A DNA stretch of 38,471 bases from Bacteroides sp. (GCA_030151885.1 JASLCG010000064.1:1-38471); one strand, 5' to 3'; counted from the stretch's first letter, positions 1 through 8,694 are shown. Notes: generated by a model not told the origin, from the letters alone. Translations and numbers: made by a program.

Positions 1-20
1 AATACTTAGAGTAAGCATCT

Positions 21-108
21 GTATGTTGCCGACATGCCTAAGGTATATCGGCAACATACTTGGAGTATGTCGGCAACATAGTAGAGGTATATCGGCAATG
101 AACAATAG
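21..108. repeat. Four tandem 22-bp operator-like repeat units
   Basis: Four units begin with GTAT at 21, 43, 65 and 87, giving an exact 22-bp period. Units 2 to 4 share the core TATRTCGGCAA; units 2 and 3 extend it to TATRTCGGCAACATA. Unit 1 carries the same core in the opposite orientation (GTATGTTGCCGACAT). The core is an imperfect palindrome whose outer arms GTATGT and ACATAC are complementary, so unit 1 pairs with unit 2 (21-35 with 45-59). There is no gene here and no T-run after the hairpin. It could be an operator array for a gene beyond the left edge or a spreading intergenic repeat. I see no other copy in the window. Confidence 0.7.
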
Positions 109-162
109 AGTTGTCTTAGTACTATCTCTTTCAGATAACTTATAGTCTGTTATGCATAAAAA

Positions 163-202
163 AAGAGGCCAATAACTCATGTATTAAAGCTATTGACCTC
201 TT
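163..202 (-). terminator. Rho-independent terminator after the yciO-like gene
   Basis: The arms AAGAGGCCAATAAC (163-176) and GCTATTGACCTCTT (189-202) pair over about 14 bp with a 12-nt loop. On the minus strand the stem is followed by seven T residues (156-162 region). It lies just downstream of the minus-strand gene ending at 220 and closes the four-gene unit that starts near 6206. Confidence 0.85.
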
Positions 203-219
203 GTTTTATTGTACAGAGT

Positions 220-834
220 CTATTTTATGATAAGTTCTCCTTTACCTTGTCTTGTTATGTCAATACTATCTTGCGTACAGTCAACAATTGTTGAAGGATT
301 GAAGTCGCCTATTCCACCATCTATTACAATATCTACTTGTGTTCCAAATTTTTCGTAAATAAGCTCTGGATTAGTAAGGTATTCTAAGTCTTCATCTTCT
401 TCAACAGGAAGAGTAGTGGTCATTATTGGGAAATTAAGCTGCTTAGCTATTTCCATAATAATATTGTTGTCTGGCATTCTGATACCTACCTCTTTCCTAT
501 TTCTAAAAATCTTAGGAAGCTTATTAGTTCCATTTAAAATAAATGTAAACGGCCCAGGTAAATTAGCCTTCATTACTTTAAATACATTATTATTCATTTT
601 AGCATATTCGCTAATTGTACTTAAATCATAACATATTAGTGATAGAGGTTTTTTCTTAGGATCAATACCTTTTAGTGTACATATACGCTCAATAGCTCTA
701 TCTTTTAACCCATGACAGCCTATAGCATAAGTTGAATCCGTAGGATAGATAATAATACCTCCGTCATTAAGTACATCTAGTACTTGTTGAATTTTACTTT
801 GGCTGTTATCTTTATCGTATAATTTTAGCAACAT
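220..834 (-). CDS. YciO-type member of the YrdC/Sua5 family
   Basis: The 204-residue protein is a single YrdC-fold domain. It matches the short YciO branch: IIIYPTDSTYAIGC near residues 27-40, a K-rich KPLSLIC segment near 62-68, NLPGPFTFILNG near 90-101, and VDIVIDGG near 168-175. Canonical TsaC/Sua5 enzymes make threonylcarbamoyl-AMP for the t6A37 tRNA modification and carry an SxN motif. Here that place reads MTTTLPVEEDE, as in YciO. The fold therefore supports nucleotide and double-stranded RNA binding, but a role in t6A synthesis is not shown and a separate TsaC elsewhere is likely. It is the last gene of the unit from 6206, 51 bp after the AsmA-like gene, followed by a strong terminator. 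The ATG start is at 834. Confidence 0.85.
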   Translation of the reverse strand: MLLKLYDKDNSQSKIQQVLDVLNDGGIIIYPTDSTYAIGCHGLKDRAIERICTLKGIDPKKKPLSLICYDLSTISEYAKMNNNVFKVMKANLPGPFTFILNGTNKLPKIFRNRKEVGIRMPDNNIIMEIAKQLNFPIMTTTLPVEEDEDLEYLTNPELIYEKFGTQVDIVIDGGIGDFNPSTIVDCTQDSIDITRQGKGELIIK

Positions 835-885
835 ATTAGTGTCATTTTAAGTTAAACAATTGATTAATGATTGTTGTATAGTATT

Positions 886-3396
886 TTACTTTTTCTTTTT
901 CTTAAAGAGATTGTTTATTGCATTGTTCACACCTTCTTTAACCTCTTTTTCAACGCTTTTCTTATCAGTATCTGTTGAGTCATTTTTTTCTTTAAACAGC
1001 TCTTTTTTAATAATATCTTTAGCTTTATCTTCTAAAACCTTAGTCCCTTGTTTAACCATGTTTTTAGTATCAAGCTTAAATGTAGGAGCTGTGAATGTTC
1101 CACCAATAAGAACTCCGACTGTATCGAAACCATCTATTTTAGTAACATTTGCAGGCAGTTTTACCAGCCCTTTATAATCTATAGTTTGGTCAATGCCAGT
1201 TGTTCCACTTAGGTTTAAGTCGTACTCACCAATCTTAAAGTCAAAAGGTTTAGTCGCCAATCTACCGTCTTTTATGTCAAAATCTAAATTAATATCTTTC
1301 ATTGGTCTATTAACTAAATCTTCTTGTTTTATGACTTTCGCTAACTCTTGGATAATTTTTACATCTTTGATATTGACATTATCAGTAGTTAGGTTCCCTT
1401 TAGCTTGTAGAGATTTAATTACAGGCTCCATTTTCTCGTCAAGTTCTGTTTGGATATTTAGCTTACCAGCATAAGTTCCATTCAAGCTGCTAAATATAGG
1501 AGCTAGTTGACGTACAGTATTAAGGCCATCGTAGGTTTGTGAAAAAGATAGCTCTGAAAAAGTTAAGTTAGCATCTACTTTGGGTTTATTAGTAGTTTGT
1601 GTAGAGTAGTAACCATTCATTTTTACGGTACCTCCAAAAGTGTTGAATGAAAGATTACTCATATCTGCCTTACCATCTTTAACTACAATTTTACCATTTA
1701 GATTTTTCAAAGTTATGTTGTCATATATAACCTCTTTAAAATCTGCATTCATATTAAAGTTAATGTTCTTTGGTACCTCAATAATAGCAGTAATCTCTTC
1801 TTCTGCCTCATTAATATTTTCTTCTTCATCTCCTAAAAAGTCATTGGCATTAAAGTGATTTGACGATACATTTAGAGAACCAGTAATGGTAGATCCTTTC
1901 ATTGCATAACCTATATAGTTGCTTAATTGGCTATCTAATGTTATGTCGTTCTTACCAATTAAAATTGTGGTTTGATCTAGTTTTAAATATTGTGAGTTGA
2001 AGGTCATTAGAGATTTTTGAATTTGCACATTAGGCATATCTTTCATGTCAATCTCCATATTGTTGACTTTTACTTTACCAGATGCAATTATCTTGTCATA
2101 AAGTTCCTTTTCAATGTAAGATAACTGTCCAGCAATAGCCATATCAGCATCTATTATACCTTTAAGAGCTATATCTTCTAATGGATATACATCTTTAATC
2201 TTACCAAGATCTAATATTCCTTTTAATGCAACATTAAACTTTGGATCGCTAACGGGACGTTCGATGTTTGCTTTCATACTAAACGGATTGCCACCTATAG
2301 ATAAATTGAAAGGATCTATTTTTATTTTAGTTAGATCGGCACTTCCTCCAGGATTATTAACATTCATATGGATATTAACCTTTTCAATAGCAGCAGGAAC
2401 TGAAGGGTATTTAACAGATCCATTATTTACATTTAGTGTAAGGTCAAAGCTTGGTAAATTGTCTCCTTTAAGTGTACCTTTAGCATAAGCAGAAAGATCT
2501 ACTTCTCCTTCTGTTTTTACTTTCTTAAACTCTTCATCCATATATACAGTAGGCAGTAAAGAAAGAATTTCTTTAAAGTTCACCTTATCTGTATTAAGTC
2601 TTATATCCATATCAATGGCATCGTCTTCTTTTAACTGTAGCCAACCGTCAAGACTTGTCTTAATAGCATTGAAAGTAATATCATTTTTATTAAAAGTATA
2701 TTTATCATGCTCTAGGTCGGCATCTAGATTCATTTTGGCTACTATTGCTAGGCCATTAACAAGTGTGGTTCCTTCGGATATATATTTTACATTAGGAATT
2801 GTTGTATTGATGTTGAGCTTTGTCTGTTTACTAGATAAATCTCCGCTTAATGTAAGGTTTAAATTATCTAACTGAGCCAGTTGTTTTCCTTCTAGGTCAT
2901 TGTAAATAAGAGAGAAATCTTTGACATCTACTTTTTTAACTTCTAAAGCAAAATTACTGTCTTCATCAGAGATAGAGTCAGAATTATCATCTTCATCACT
3001 CTCTTTCATAATGTCCCAATTGACTTTGCCATCAGATAGAACAATCGCATTTACTTTACTCTTGTCTAAAATAATTTGATCTATGGTATATCCATTATCA
3101 CCAAATAGTGAGAATAGATTAACTGTAGCTGTTAACTCTTTACTTTGTATAAGAGTGTCTTTTTCAAATTTGTCTTTTCCTTTAATATAAAAATCTTTTA
3201 AAGAGATAGACGCTTTAGGAAAATTACGAATTAGACTAATACTCAGCGAGCTAAAGTCAAATTCAGCGTTTAACATTTCATTTGCTTCCTTCTTTACAAT
3301 AGACTCTATTTTTCCACTGAAAAAATAGGGTATTGTTATCAGAATAATAAGTAGTACAGCTAGGGTAATTCCTGCTATTTTTAATCCTTTTTTCAT
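886..3396 (-). CDS. AsmA-like inner-membrane-anchored envelope protein
   Basis: The 836-residue protein has an N-terminal membrane anchor (about residues 5-27, rich in I, L and V after KKGLK), then a very long beta-rich region with repeated NxDxxL-type strands and no catalytic motif. The AsmA N-terminal pattern is visible (anchor, then SLSISLIRNFPKASISLKDF near 50-70), and the C-terminal AsmA-like region precedes a Lys/Glu-rich tail ending in KKKKK. AsmA and TamB relatives are thought to form a hydrophobic groove that moves phospholipid or helps outer-membrane assembly. The anchor predicts an inner-membrane protein with a periplasmic body. It lies 11 bp after the helicase gene and belongs to the same unit. 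The family call is firm; the cargo is unknown. Confidence 0.85.
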   Translation of the reverse strand: MKKGLKIAGITLAVLLIILITIPYFFSGKIESIVKKEANEMLNAEFDFSSLSISLIRNFPKASISLKDFYIKGKDKFEKDTLIQSKELTATVNLFSLFGDNGYTIDQIILDKSKVNAIVLSDGKVNWDIMKESDEDDNSDSISDEDSNFALEVKKVDVKDFSLIYNDLEGKQLAQLDNLNLTLSGDLSSKQTKLNINTTIPNVKYISEGTTLVNGLAIVAKMNLDADLEHDKYTFNKNDITFNAIKTSLDGWLQLKEDDAIDMDIRLNTDKVNFKEILSLLPTVYMDEEFKKVKTEGEVDLSAYAKGTLKGDNLPSFDLTLNVNNGSVKYPSVPAAIEKVNIHMNVNNPGGSADLTKIKIDPFNLSIGGNPFSMKANIERPVSDPKFNVALKGILDLGKIKDVYPLEDIALKGIIDADMAIAGQLSYIEKELYDKIIASGKVKVNNMEIDMKDMPNVQIQKSLMTFNSQYLKLDQTTILIGKNDITLDSQLSNYIGYAMKGSTITGSLNVSSNHFNANDFLGDEEENINEAEEEITAIIEVPKNINFNMNADFKEVIYDNITLKNLNGKIVVKDGKADMSNLSFNTFGGTVKMNGYYSTQTTNKPKVDANLTFSELSFSQTYDGLNTVRQLAPIFSSLNGTYAGKLNIQTELDEKMEPVIKSLQAKGNLTTDNVNIKDVKIIQELAKVIKQEDLVNRPMKDINLDFDIKDGRLATKPFDFKIGEYDLNLSGTTGIDQTIDYKGLVKLPANVTKIDGFDTVGVLIGGTFTAPTFKLDTKNMVKQGTKVLEDKAKDIIKKELFKEKNDSTDTDKKSVEKEVKEGVNNAINNLFKKKKK

Positions 3397-3407
3397 AACT
3401 TATAAAT

Positions 3408-5414
3408 TTAATATTCTGTGTTTCTTTTCTTTTTTAATTCTTCTGCAATTCTCCATTGTAGCTCTGCTTCAGACTCTTTACCCAATCTAAAAAGAGCATC
3501 GCCAAAAAGTTCGTGAGCTTTAGGGTGTTCAGGTTTTATGGAGGTTGCTTTATCTAAATCTGCAGCAGCTTCTTCATCAGCATGTTGAGCCAATCTTACT
3601 TTACCTCTATTATAAACAGTCTTAAAATTGTGAGGAGCTAACTCTACTGCCTTATTTAAACATATTTCGGCTTCATCTAGTTTGTTTATATTGAACAAAG
3701 TTACTCCTTTTCTTACCCATGCATCTACAAATCCTGGATATAATTCAATGGCTTTTTCGTAGTTTGCTATTGCTACATTATTGTCTTTAGCTTCGGTAAT
3801 AGAAAGGTTTCCTAGTTTATAATATTCTTTAGCATATTTTTGTAGGCTTACCTCTTTTTCTTTTAGCTTTTTAGTGAGCTCTTCATTTTTGTTTTTTAAG
3901 ATATTGATGATATGTAGTTTGCGCTGAATATATCGTCTATATACAGGTTTCTCTATATCGTATCTAGAGTGTATGGCTTTAAAAAAGTATTCTAGTGATA
4001 AGTCAAACTTACCGTTATCAAAGTGTGTTATCGCTAATTTATACTCATCATCTGCTTTAGCCTCTTTTAGAGCTTTTTGTATGTGCTGTTCGTTATTGAA
4101 CTGTCTTGCAAAATGTACAATTTCTGGATGTACAAAAATTTGAGAGGCATCTATAGGGCACTTTAAATAAATACCCTCTAAAGAGGTACATCTACTTAGA
4201 GCAACATATGCTTGGCCTCCAGCAAATACTCCTCCAGAGAAGTCTATAACAGCTCTACTAAATGTAAGTCCTTGGCTTTTATGAACAGTTATGGCCCATG
4301 CTAATCTAATTGGAAACTGTGTAAATGAGCCTAAGACCTCCTCTTCAATACTTTTAGTTTTTTCATTGTACTTATAGCGAATGTTTCTCCACGTTTCGAT
4401 GGTAACAGTACACTCTTCTCCACTATCGGTAACAATATATAGTATGTTTTTATCTTTATCTATACCACTTATTACGCCTAAGGTTCCATTAACCCATCTT
4501 TTATCTGAGTCGTTTTTGACAAATATAATTTGGGCTCCTACCTTTATAGATAAGTCTTGTTGAGTAGGGAGGTTGTTTACTGGAAACTCCCCAATAATTT
4601 CACCTTTTAGAAGGGTAATTTCTCCCTTAATAGATGCTAATTTATTCTCATTAATAAAATCAACAGTGCCTCTTTTAGTAGCTAAAGTAATGTATAAGTC
4701 CGATTTAATGTCGTCCATCGCTACATTATATCGCATATTAAGAAGCTGCAAGTCTGCTTGTGTAGTCTTTGCAGTTCTAATGTTGTTAAGTATGTTTACA
4801 AATACAGGATCAGTTTGCCTATATACTTTTAAAAGTTCTATAGAGACTAGTTGCATCTCTCTGAAAGCATGTGCAGAGAAAAAATATGGACTAGGGTAGC
4901 ACTTATAAAGTATGTCTCTAGCATCTGATGTAACTACAGGTTCTAATTGGAATACATCTCCTACCAAGAGAATTTGTTTTCCCCCAAAGGGTAACCTAGA
5001 GTTATTAGAGAAGGTCCTTAGAATAGTGTCAATCGCATCAATTGTATCTGCTCTAACCATAGAAATTTCATCAATGATGATAAGTTCTACCTCTTGTATA
5101 ATCTTTCTTTTTTCAATTGTGTATTTGAAAAATTTCCTAATTCTTTGTTTACTTAAATTAGGATCTGTAGGGAGTAGAGGATGGAATGGTAATTTAAAAA
5201 AACTATGCATCGTACTACCTCCCACATTGATGGCAGCTATGCCTGTAGGAGCTAATACGATATGTTTCTTTGTTGTATGCTTACAAATATACTTTAAGAA
5301 GGTCGATTTACCTGTTCCTGCTTTTCCTGTTAAGAAAAGAGATTGATTAGTATTTTGTATAAGCTTAAGTGCATTCTGAAATTCTCTATTTTTAGTATCT
5401 ATTGATGTACTCAA
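3408..5414 (-). CDS. Pif1/RecD-type SF1B helicase with C-terminal TPR repeats
   Basis: The first 430 residues hold a full SF1B helicase set: Walker A GKAGTGKST at 30-38, Walker B IIIDEISM with D115-E116, GDVFQLEPV, the YRQ motif, TVHKSQGLTFS (motif V) and YVALSRC (motif VI). After about residue 455 the protein changes to tetratricopeptide repeats, with clear units containing NYEKAIELYPGFVDAW, EAEICLNKAVELAPHN and ADLDKATSIKPEHPKAH, so a protein-binding domain is fused to an ATP-driven DNA or RNA unwinding motor. The start is TTG at 5414. An in-frame stop lies two codons upstream, and the next in-frame ATG is after Walker A and Walker B, so an ATG start would remove the ATPase core. It sits 15 bp after the HAD phosphatase gene. 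The partner and substrate are unknown. Confidence 0.88.
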   Translation of the reverse strand: MSTSIDTKNREFQNALKLIQNTNQSLFLTGKAGTGKSTFLKYICKHTTKKHIVLAPTGIAAINVGGSTMHSFFKLPFHPLLPTDPNLSKQRIRKFFKYTIEKRKIIQEVELIIIDEISMVRADTIDAIDTILRTFSNNSRLPFGGKQILLVGDVFQLEPVVTSDARDILYKCYPSPYFFSAHAFREMQLVSIELLKVYRQTDPVFVNILNNIRTAKTTQADLQLLNMRYNVAMDDIKSDLYITLATKRGTVDFINENKLASIKGEITLLKGEIIGEFPVNNLPTQQDLSIKVGAQIIFVKNDSDKRWVNGTLGVISGIDKDKNILYIVTDSGEECTVTIETWRNIRYKYNEKTKSIEEEVLGSFTQFPIRLAWAITVHKSQGLTFSRAVIDFSGGVFAGGQAYVALSRCTSLEGIYLKCPIDASQIFVHPEIVHFARQFNNEQHIQKALKEAKADDEYKLAITHFDNGKFDLSLEYFFKAIHSRYDIEKPVYRRYIQRKLHIINILKNKNEELTKKLKEKEVSLQKYAKEYYKLGNLSITEAKDNNVAIANYEKAIELYPGFVDAWVRKGVTLFNINKLDEAEICLNKAVELAPHNFKTVYNRGKVRLAQHADEEAAADLDKATSIKPEHPKAHELFGDALFRLGKESEAELQWRIAEELKKKRNTEY

Positions 5415-5429
5415 TGTTTAATTTTGAGA

Positions 5430-6206
5430 TTAAATTAAGTTTAAGTGTTTTAGTCCATTCATAATGCCATCTTCATCTACAGAAGTTGTTACATAGTCTG
5501 CAACAGCTTTTACATTGTCGGCAGCGTTACCCATAGCAATCCCTACACCTGCATATTTAAGCATAGTTAAGTCGTTTCCACCATCGCCAAAAGCAATTAT
5601 ATCTTCTCTATTAAGATTGTAATATTTACGTACAGCTTCTAGACCAGTTTCTTTAGTAACCCCTTTACTTACTATGTCAACAAAGTGCTTGTTCCAGCGT
5701 TCTGGTTGGCAATTTGGTATTTTATCAAGAATAGATAGCTCTTGCTCTTTAGTAATAAATGGAGTCATTTGGTAAATGTCTTTTTCTAAAGCCTCTTCAA
5801 AAGTTTTTTCTGGTATAACGCTTACATTAAGGTAGTCATAGAATATCTCTTTTACAAGTTTGTTCGGTTTTGCTACCATAATTTCATGTTCGCTTACAAA
5901 AATAGTGGCGAAATTATTCTCCTTACAATATTTGGCTATATTTTGTACATCTTGTTTAGGAATAATACTTTTAAATATAACCTGGTCTTTAACAAAACAA
6001 TATCCACCATTCATAGTGACAAAACCATCAAAAAGATGCTCTAAGTTACTTAGGTTATTGATTATCATTTTAGGTCTTCCGGTCGAAATAAAAACTTTAT
6101 GACCTTTGGCTTTAACCTCTGTTATAGCATCAATTGTTGATTGTGGAATTTTATGGGTTTTGAAACTAACTAAAGTACCATCGATATCGAAAAAAATAGC
6201 TTTCAT
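5430..6206 (-). CDS. Cof-type HAD-IIB family phosphatase
   Basis: The 258-residue protein has the HAD motifs in order: FFDIDGT with nucleophile D7 and acid D9, STGRP near residues 40-44 (motif II), and GDGGNDLTML near 207-216 (motif IV, Mg2+ binding). The insertion between motifs II and III is of the C2B cap type seen in Cof/YidA/YbiV proteins, which dephosphorylate sugar phosphates, nucleotides or flavin precursors. The substrate cannot be read from sequence. It is the first gene of the unit that runs through the helicase and AsmA-like genes, 28 bp downstream of a TAnnTTTG promoter element. Confidence 0.9.
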   Translation of the reverse strand: MKAIFFDIDGTLVSFKTHKIPQSTIDAITEVKAKGHKVFISTGRPKMIINNLSNLEHLFDGFVTMNGGYCFVKDQVIFKSIIPKQDVQNIAKYCKENNFATIFVSEHEIMVAKPNKLVKEIFYDYLNVSVIPEKTFEEALEKDIYQMTPFITKEQELSILDKIPNCQPERWNKHFVDIVSKGVTKETGLEAVRKYYNLNREDIIAFGDGGNDLTMLKYAGVGIAMGNAADNVKAVADYVTTSVDEDGIMNGLKHLNLI

Positions 6207-6233
6207 AATAAGAATGTATTGTTTGTATAATTA

Positions 6234-6241
6234 CAAATTTA
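6234..6241 (-). promoter_or_regulatory. Promoter -7 element for the HAD phosphatase unit
   Basis: The minus strand reads TAAATTTG, an exact match to the Bacteroidota -7 consensus TAnnTTTG, 28 bp before the ATG at 6206. No convincing TTTG -33 element is seen at the usual distance, so this rests on the -7 match and its position. Confidence 0.5.
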
Positions 6242-6301
6242 AGAACTTAATTGACATTACTAGAATAAATCAATAAGTTACATTTGTCTATTAATAGAAA
6301 A

Positions 6302-6331
6302 CGCGAAAAGACTCTTAATGTTCCCTTCGCG
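6302..6331 (-). terminator. Probable terminator after miaA
   Basis: CGCGAA (6302-6307) pairs with TTCGCG (6326-6331), extended inward by possible G-U pairs. On the minus strand the stem is followed by TTTTC. It lies 13 bp past the miaA stop. The stem is short and the loop long (18 nt), so it is weaker than the other terminators here. Confidence 0.5.
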
Positions 6332-6343
6332 ATCTACTTTCAT

Positions 6344-7246
6344 TTATAGTATCTGTTTTTCTATGTGTTTTATAATCTCGTATTTACTATCAGGATGAAA
6401 CCAAGATATAGAGTCATTTCTTTTAAACCAAGTAAGCTGTTTTTTTGCATAGTTTCTACTATTTTGTTGGATTTTGCTAATAGCAAAATCTAAATCCCAC
6501 TCCCCATCTAAGAACTTAATTATCTCTTTGTATCCAACGGTATTAAGTGAGTTTAAGTTTTTATGCTGATAAACAGATTTAACTTCTTCAATAAGCCCTT
6601 CTTCAATCATGATATGTACACGCTTATTAATTCGTTCATAAAGTTCTTCTCTATCTCTATTTAGTCCTACCATTATAATATTGAATGGTCTTTGTTTTGC
6701 CTCTTTAGTAAGAAAAGAACTATACGGTTGACCAGTCATATAACATATTTCAAGTGCATGTATAACCCTTTTATGGTTCTTTAAGTCAACTTTATTATAA
6801 TACTCAGGGTCTAGTAGTTTTAGCTCTGCACAAAGTTGCTCTAATCCTACTTCTTTGTATCTATTAAGCATGTGTTGGCGAGTATCTGTGTCTACGGTAG
6901 GGATATCATCTATACCTTTACATACTGCGTCTACATACATCATAGATCCTCCTGTTAGTAATAGTGTATCTTTACTCTTAAAAAGAACGTCAAGAGCTTT
7001 AATAACATCCAACTCATACTGAGCTGCACTATAATAGTCTGTTAAATCTAAAGTACCTACAAAATGGTGCTTAACTCGTGCTAGTTGCTCTGAGGTAGGA
7101 GCGGCTGTACCAATTTTTAAATCTTTATATAACTGTCTTGAGTCAGACGATATTATTTCAGTTTTAAAGTGTTGGGCTATAGCAAGACTTAACTCAGTTT
7201 TACCTACTCCTGTAGGGCCTACGAGTACGATTAAGTTTTTATTCAT
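6344..7246 (-). CDS. miaA: tRNA dimethylallyltransferase MiaA
   Basis: MiaA transfers the dimethylallyl group from DMAPP to N6 of A37 in tRNAs that read codons starting with U. The 300-residue protein has the family length. It shows the P-loop GPTGVGKT at 10-17, the SSDSRQLYKDLKIGTA segment near 34-49 that places the substrate adenine, LLTGGSMMYVDAV near 96-108, and the C-terminal GYKEIIKFLDGE and QNSRNYAKKQLTWFKR motifs (the conserved RNYAKRQxTWFR block). It is 15 bp downstream of the pRiA4b Orf3-like gene and followed by a probable terminator. Many Bacteroidota carry two miaA copies; only one is in this window. Confidence 0.95.
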   Translation of the reverse strand: MNKNLIVLVGPTGVGKTELSLAIAQHFKTEIISSDSRQLYKDLKIGTAAPTSEQLARVKHHFVGTLDLTDYYSAAQYELDVIKALDVLFKSKDTLLLTGGSMMYVDAVCKGIDDIPTVDTDTRQHMLNRYKEVGLEQLCAELKLLDPEYYNKVDLKNHKRVIHALEICYMTGQPYSSFLTKEAKQRPFNIIMVGLNRDREELYERINKRVHIMIEEGLIEEVKSVYQHKNLNSLNTVGYKEIIKFLDGEWDLDFAISKIQQNSRNYAKKQLTWFKRNDSISWFHPDSKYEIIKHIEKQIL

Positions 7247-7261
7247 TGATATTACTTCTAA

Positions 7262-7783
7262 TTATAACTCATCTAAATTTTCAAATCCTTCAATTTCTAA
7301 TGAGTCAAAATCAGAATCTCCATAAAAAGTTTCGTCAACATCAATTGAACTTTTTTTAGTAGGAATAACTTCTTCTTCGATAAACTGTATAGGTGCTGTA
7401 CCTATTGATAGGGAACATTTAGGGTTCTTTATATCTTTTCCTGTTATAATTTCTGTAAGCTCAATAAAAAAGTTTCTTTTATTTTCAGTATCAAACTCTA
7501 GAATTAATCTTTGTGACTCATCTTCACAAAACTCACTAATAGGAGTTTCGTCCATTAACCAAGTATCGTATTCAGGATTATCATCTACATCAGATAAACT
7601 AATAATCTCTTTCGGTTCCCAATCTTCATCACAAATATAGAATGCGGCCGACTCTACAGGTTCGTATTTTATAGATTTAAAAATAGCTTTTTGTAACTCT
7701 ATAAAATTAGCATCGGGGTCAATTTGAATTTCACGTTTGAAGTTGTCAACCTCATCAGAAATAAGTGTAAATTTATATATCAT
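7262..7783 (-). CDS. pRiA4b Orf3-like (IS1096 passenger-type) domain protein
   Basis: The 173-residue acidic protein begins with MIYKFTLISDEVDNFKREI and continues with FIELQKAIFKSIKY and AAFYICDEDWEP near residues 29-57, the pattern of the plasmid pRiA4b Orf3-like domain. The C-terminal third is rich in D and E with no recognisable motif. Databases sometimes label such proteins IS1096 passenger TnpR-like, but nothing mobile surrounds it. It precedes miaA by 15 bp and is separated from lpxA by a terminator, so it probably starts its own transcript. A possible -7 element TATTTTTA (7817-7824, minus) has one mismatch to TAnnTTTG. Its function is unknown. Confidence 0.75.
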   Translation of the reverse strand: MIYKFTLISDEVDNFKREIQIDPDANFIELQKAIFKSIKYEPVESAAFYICDEDWEPKEIISLSDVDDNPEYDTWLMDETPISEFCEDESQRLILEFDTENKRNFFIELTEIITGKDIKNPKCSLSIGTAPIQFIEEEVIPTKKSSIDVDETFYGDSDFDSLEIEGFENLDEL

Positions 7784-7860
7784 AGCTTTTAATATAATAG
7801 TTCGTATCTCTAAGTGTAAAAATACTAAAATTGAAATTGATTGTTACATTCTAATACAAA

Positions 7861-7896
7861 AAAAGTCAAGGCTTGTTTTACTAAACCTTGACTTTT
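7861..7896 (-). terminator. Rho-independent terminator after lpxA
   Basis: AAAAGTCAAGG (7861-7871) and CCTTGACTTTT (7886-7896) form a perfect 11-bp stem with a 14-nt loop. The minus strand continues with a run of T residues made by the A-tract at 7858-7864. It closes the lpx transcript 18 bp after the lpxA stop. Confidence 0.88.
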
Positions 7897-7914
7897 ATTA
7901 TGGTGAAATTTTAT

Positions 7915-8685
7915 TTATCCTTTTATAATACCTCTTTTGCTATCTTTAATGAAATCAAGAATGTATTTGATTTCTTCACTCATTGGTATTTCTTCTTCTA
8001 TTCTTTCTATTGCTGCAGCTCTATTTAAACCACTTTGGTAAATAATACGGTAAGTATTATGTATGTTTTCAATAAGCTCGTTAGAGAAACCTCTTCTACG
8101 AAGTCCTATTATATTAATACCTGCATAGCTAATGGGGTCTCTTCCTGCAATAATGTATGGTGGAATATCTTGGCTAAAACGACAACCTCCTTGCACCATA
8201 ACGTAACCACCTACTCGGCAGAACTGATGCATAAGAACTGATGCACTTATAATAGCATTGTCATCAATAATTATTTCTCCTGCCATTTTGGTAGAGTTTC
8301 CAATAATACAACCGTTTCCAATAATAGCATCGTGTGCTACGTGTACGCCTTCCATTAGAAGATTATTGCTACCAACAACAGTTTTTTCTTTAGCGGCTGT
8401 ACCTCTATTAATAGTTACGTTCTCGCGAATATAGTTGTTATCGCCGATTTCGGCAGTTGTTTTCTCTCCTTTGAATTTCAAGTCTTGTGGCACAGCTCCT
8501 AGTACTGCACCAGGAAAAATAGTGTTTCCATTACCTAATCTTGTTCCTTCAAGGATACTAACATTGGACATGATAACATTATTATCGCCAATTACAACGT
8601 CTTTATCGATATATACAAAAGGAGCAATTTCAGTGTTTTGACCTATTTTTGCTTCAGGATGTATGTATGCTAGTGGACTTATCAT
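7915..8685 (-). CDS. lpxA: UDP-N-acetylglucosamine acyltransferase LpxA
   Basis: LpxA catalyses the first step of lipid A synthesis, moving a 3-hydroxyacyl chain from ACP to O3 of UDP-GlcNAc in the cytoplasm. The 256-residue protein begins with hexapeptide repeats (HPEAKIGQNTEIAPFVYI) that form a left-handed beta helix. The catalytic histidine is H118 in EGVHVAHDA, equivalent to E. coli H125. The C-terminal part (GINIIGLRRRGFSNE, near residues 193-207) is the helical LpxA C-terminal domain and separates it from LpxD. It lies 9 bp after lpxC/fabZ and ends the lipid A block. Confidence 0.96.
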   Translation of the reverse strand: MISPLAYIHPEAKIGQNTEIAPFVYIDKDVVIGDNNVIMSNVSILEGTRLGNGNTIFPGAVLGAVPQDLKFKGEKTTAEIGDNNYIRENVTINRGTAAKEKTVVGSNNLLMEGVHVAHDAIIGNGCIIGNSTKMAGEIIIDDNAIISASVLMHQFCRVGGYVMVQGGCRFSQDIPPYIIAGRDPISYAGINIIGLRRRGFSNELIENIHNTYRIIYQSGLNRAAAIERIEEEIPMSEEIKYILDFIKDSKRGIIKG

Positions 8686-8694
8686 ATATGAATA

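Noticed and set aside
1..120. CRISPR-like array from regularly spaced repeats
   Set aside because: The period is only 22 bp with no separate spacers, the core alternates in orientation, and no cas gene is present.
7262..7783. Mobile element because of the IS1096 passenger name
   Set aside because: There is no transposase, no terminal inverted repeat and no target duplication nearby, and the gene sits in a tidy operon with miaA.
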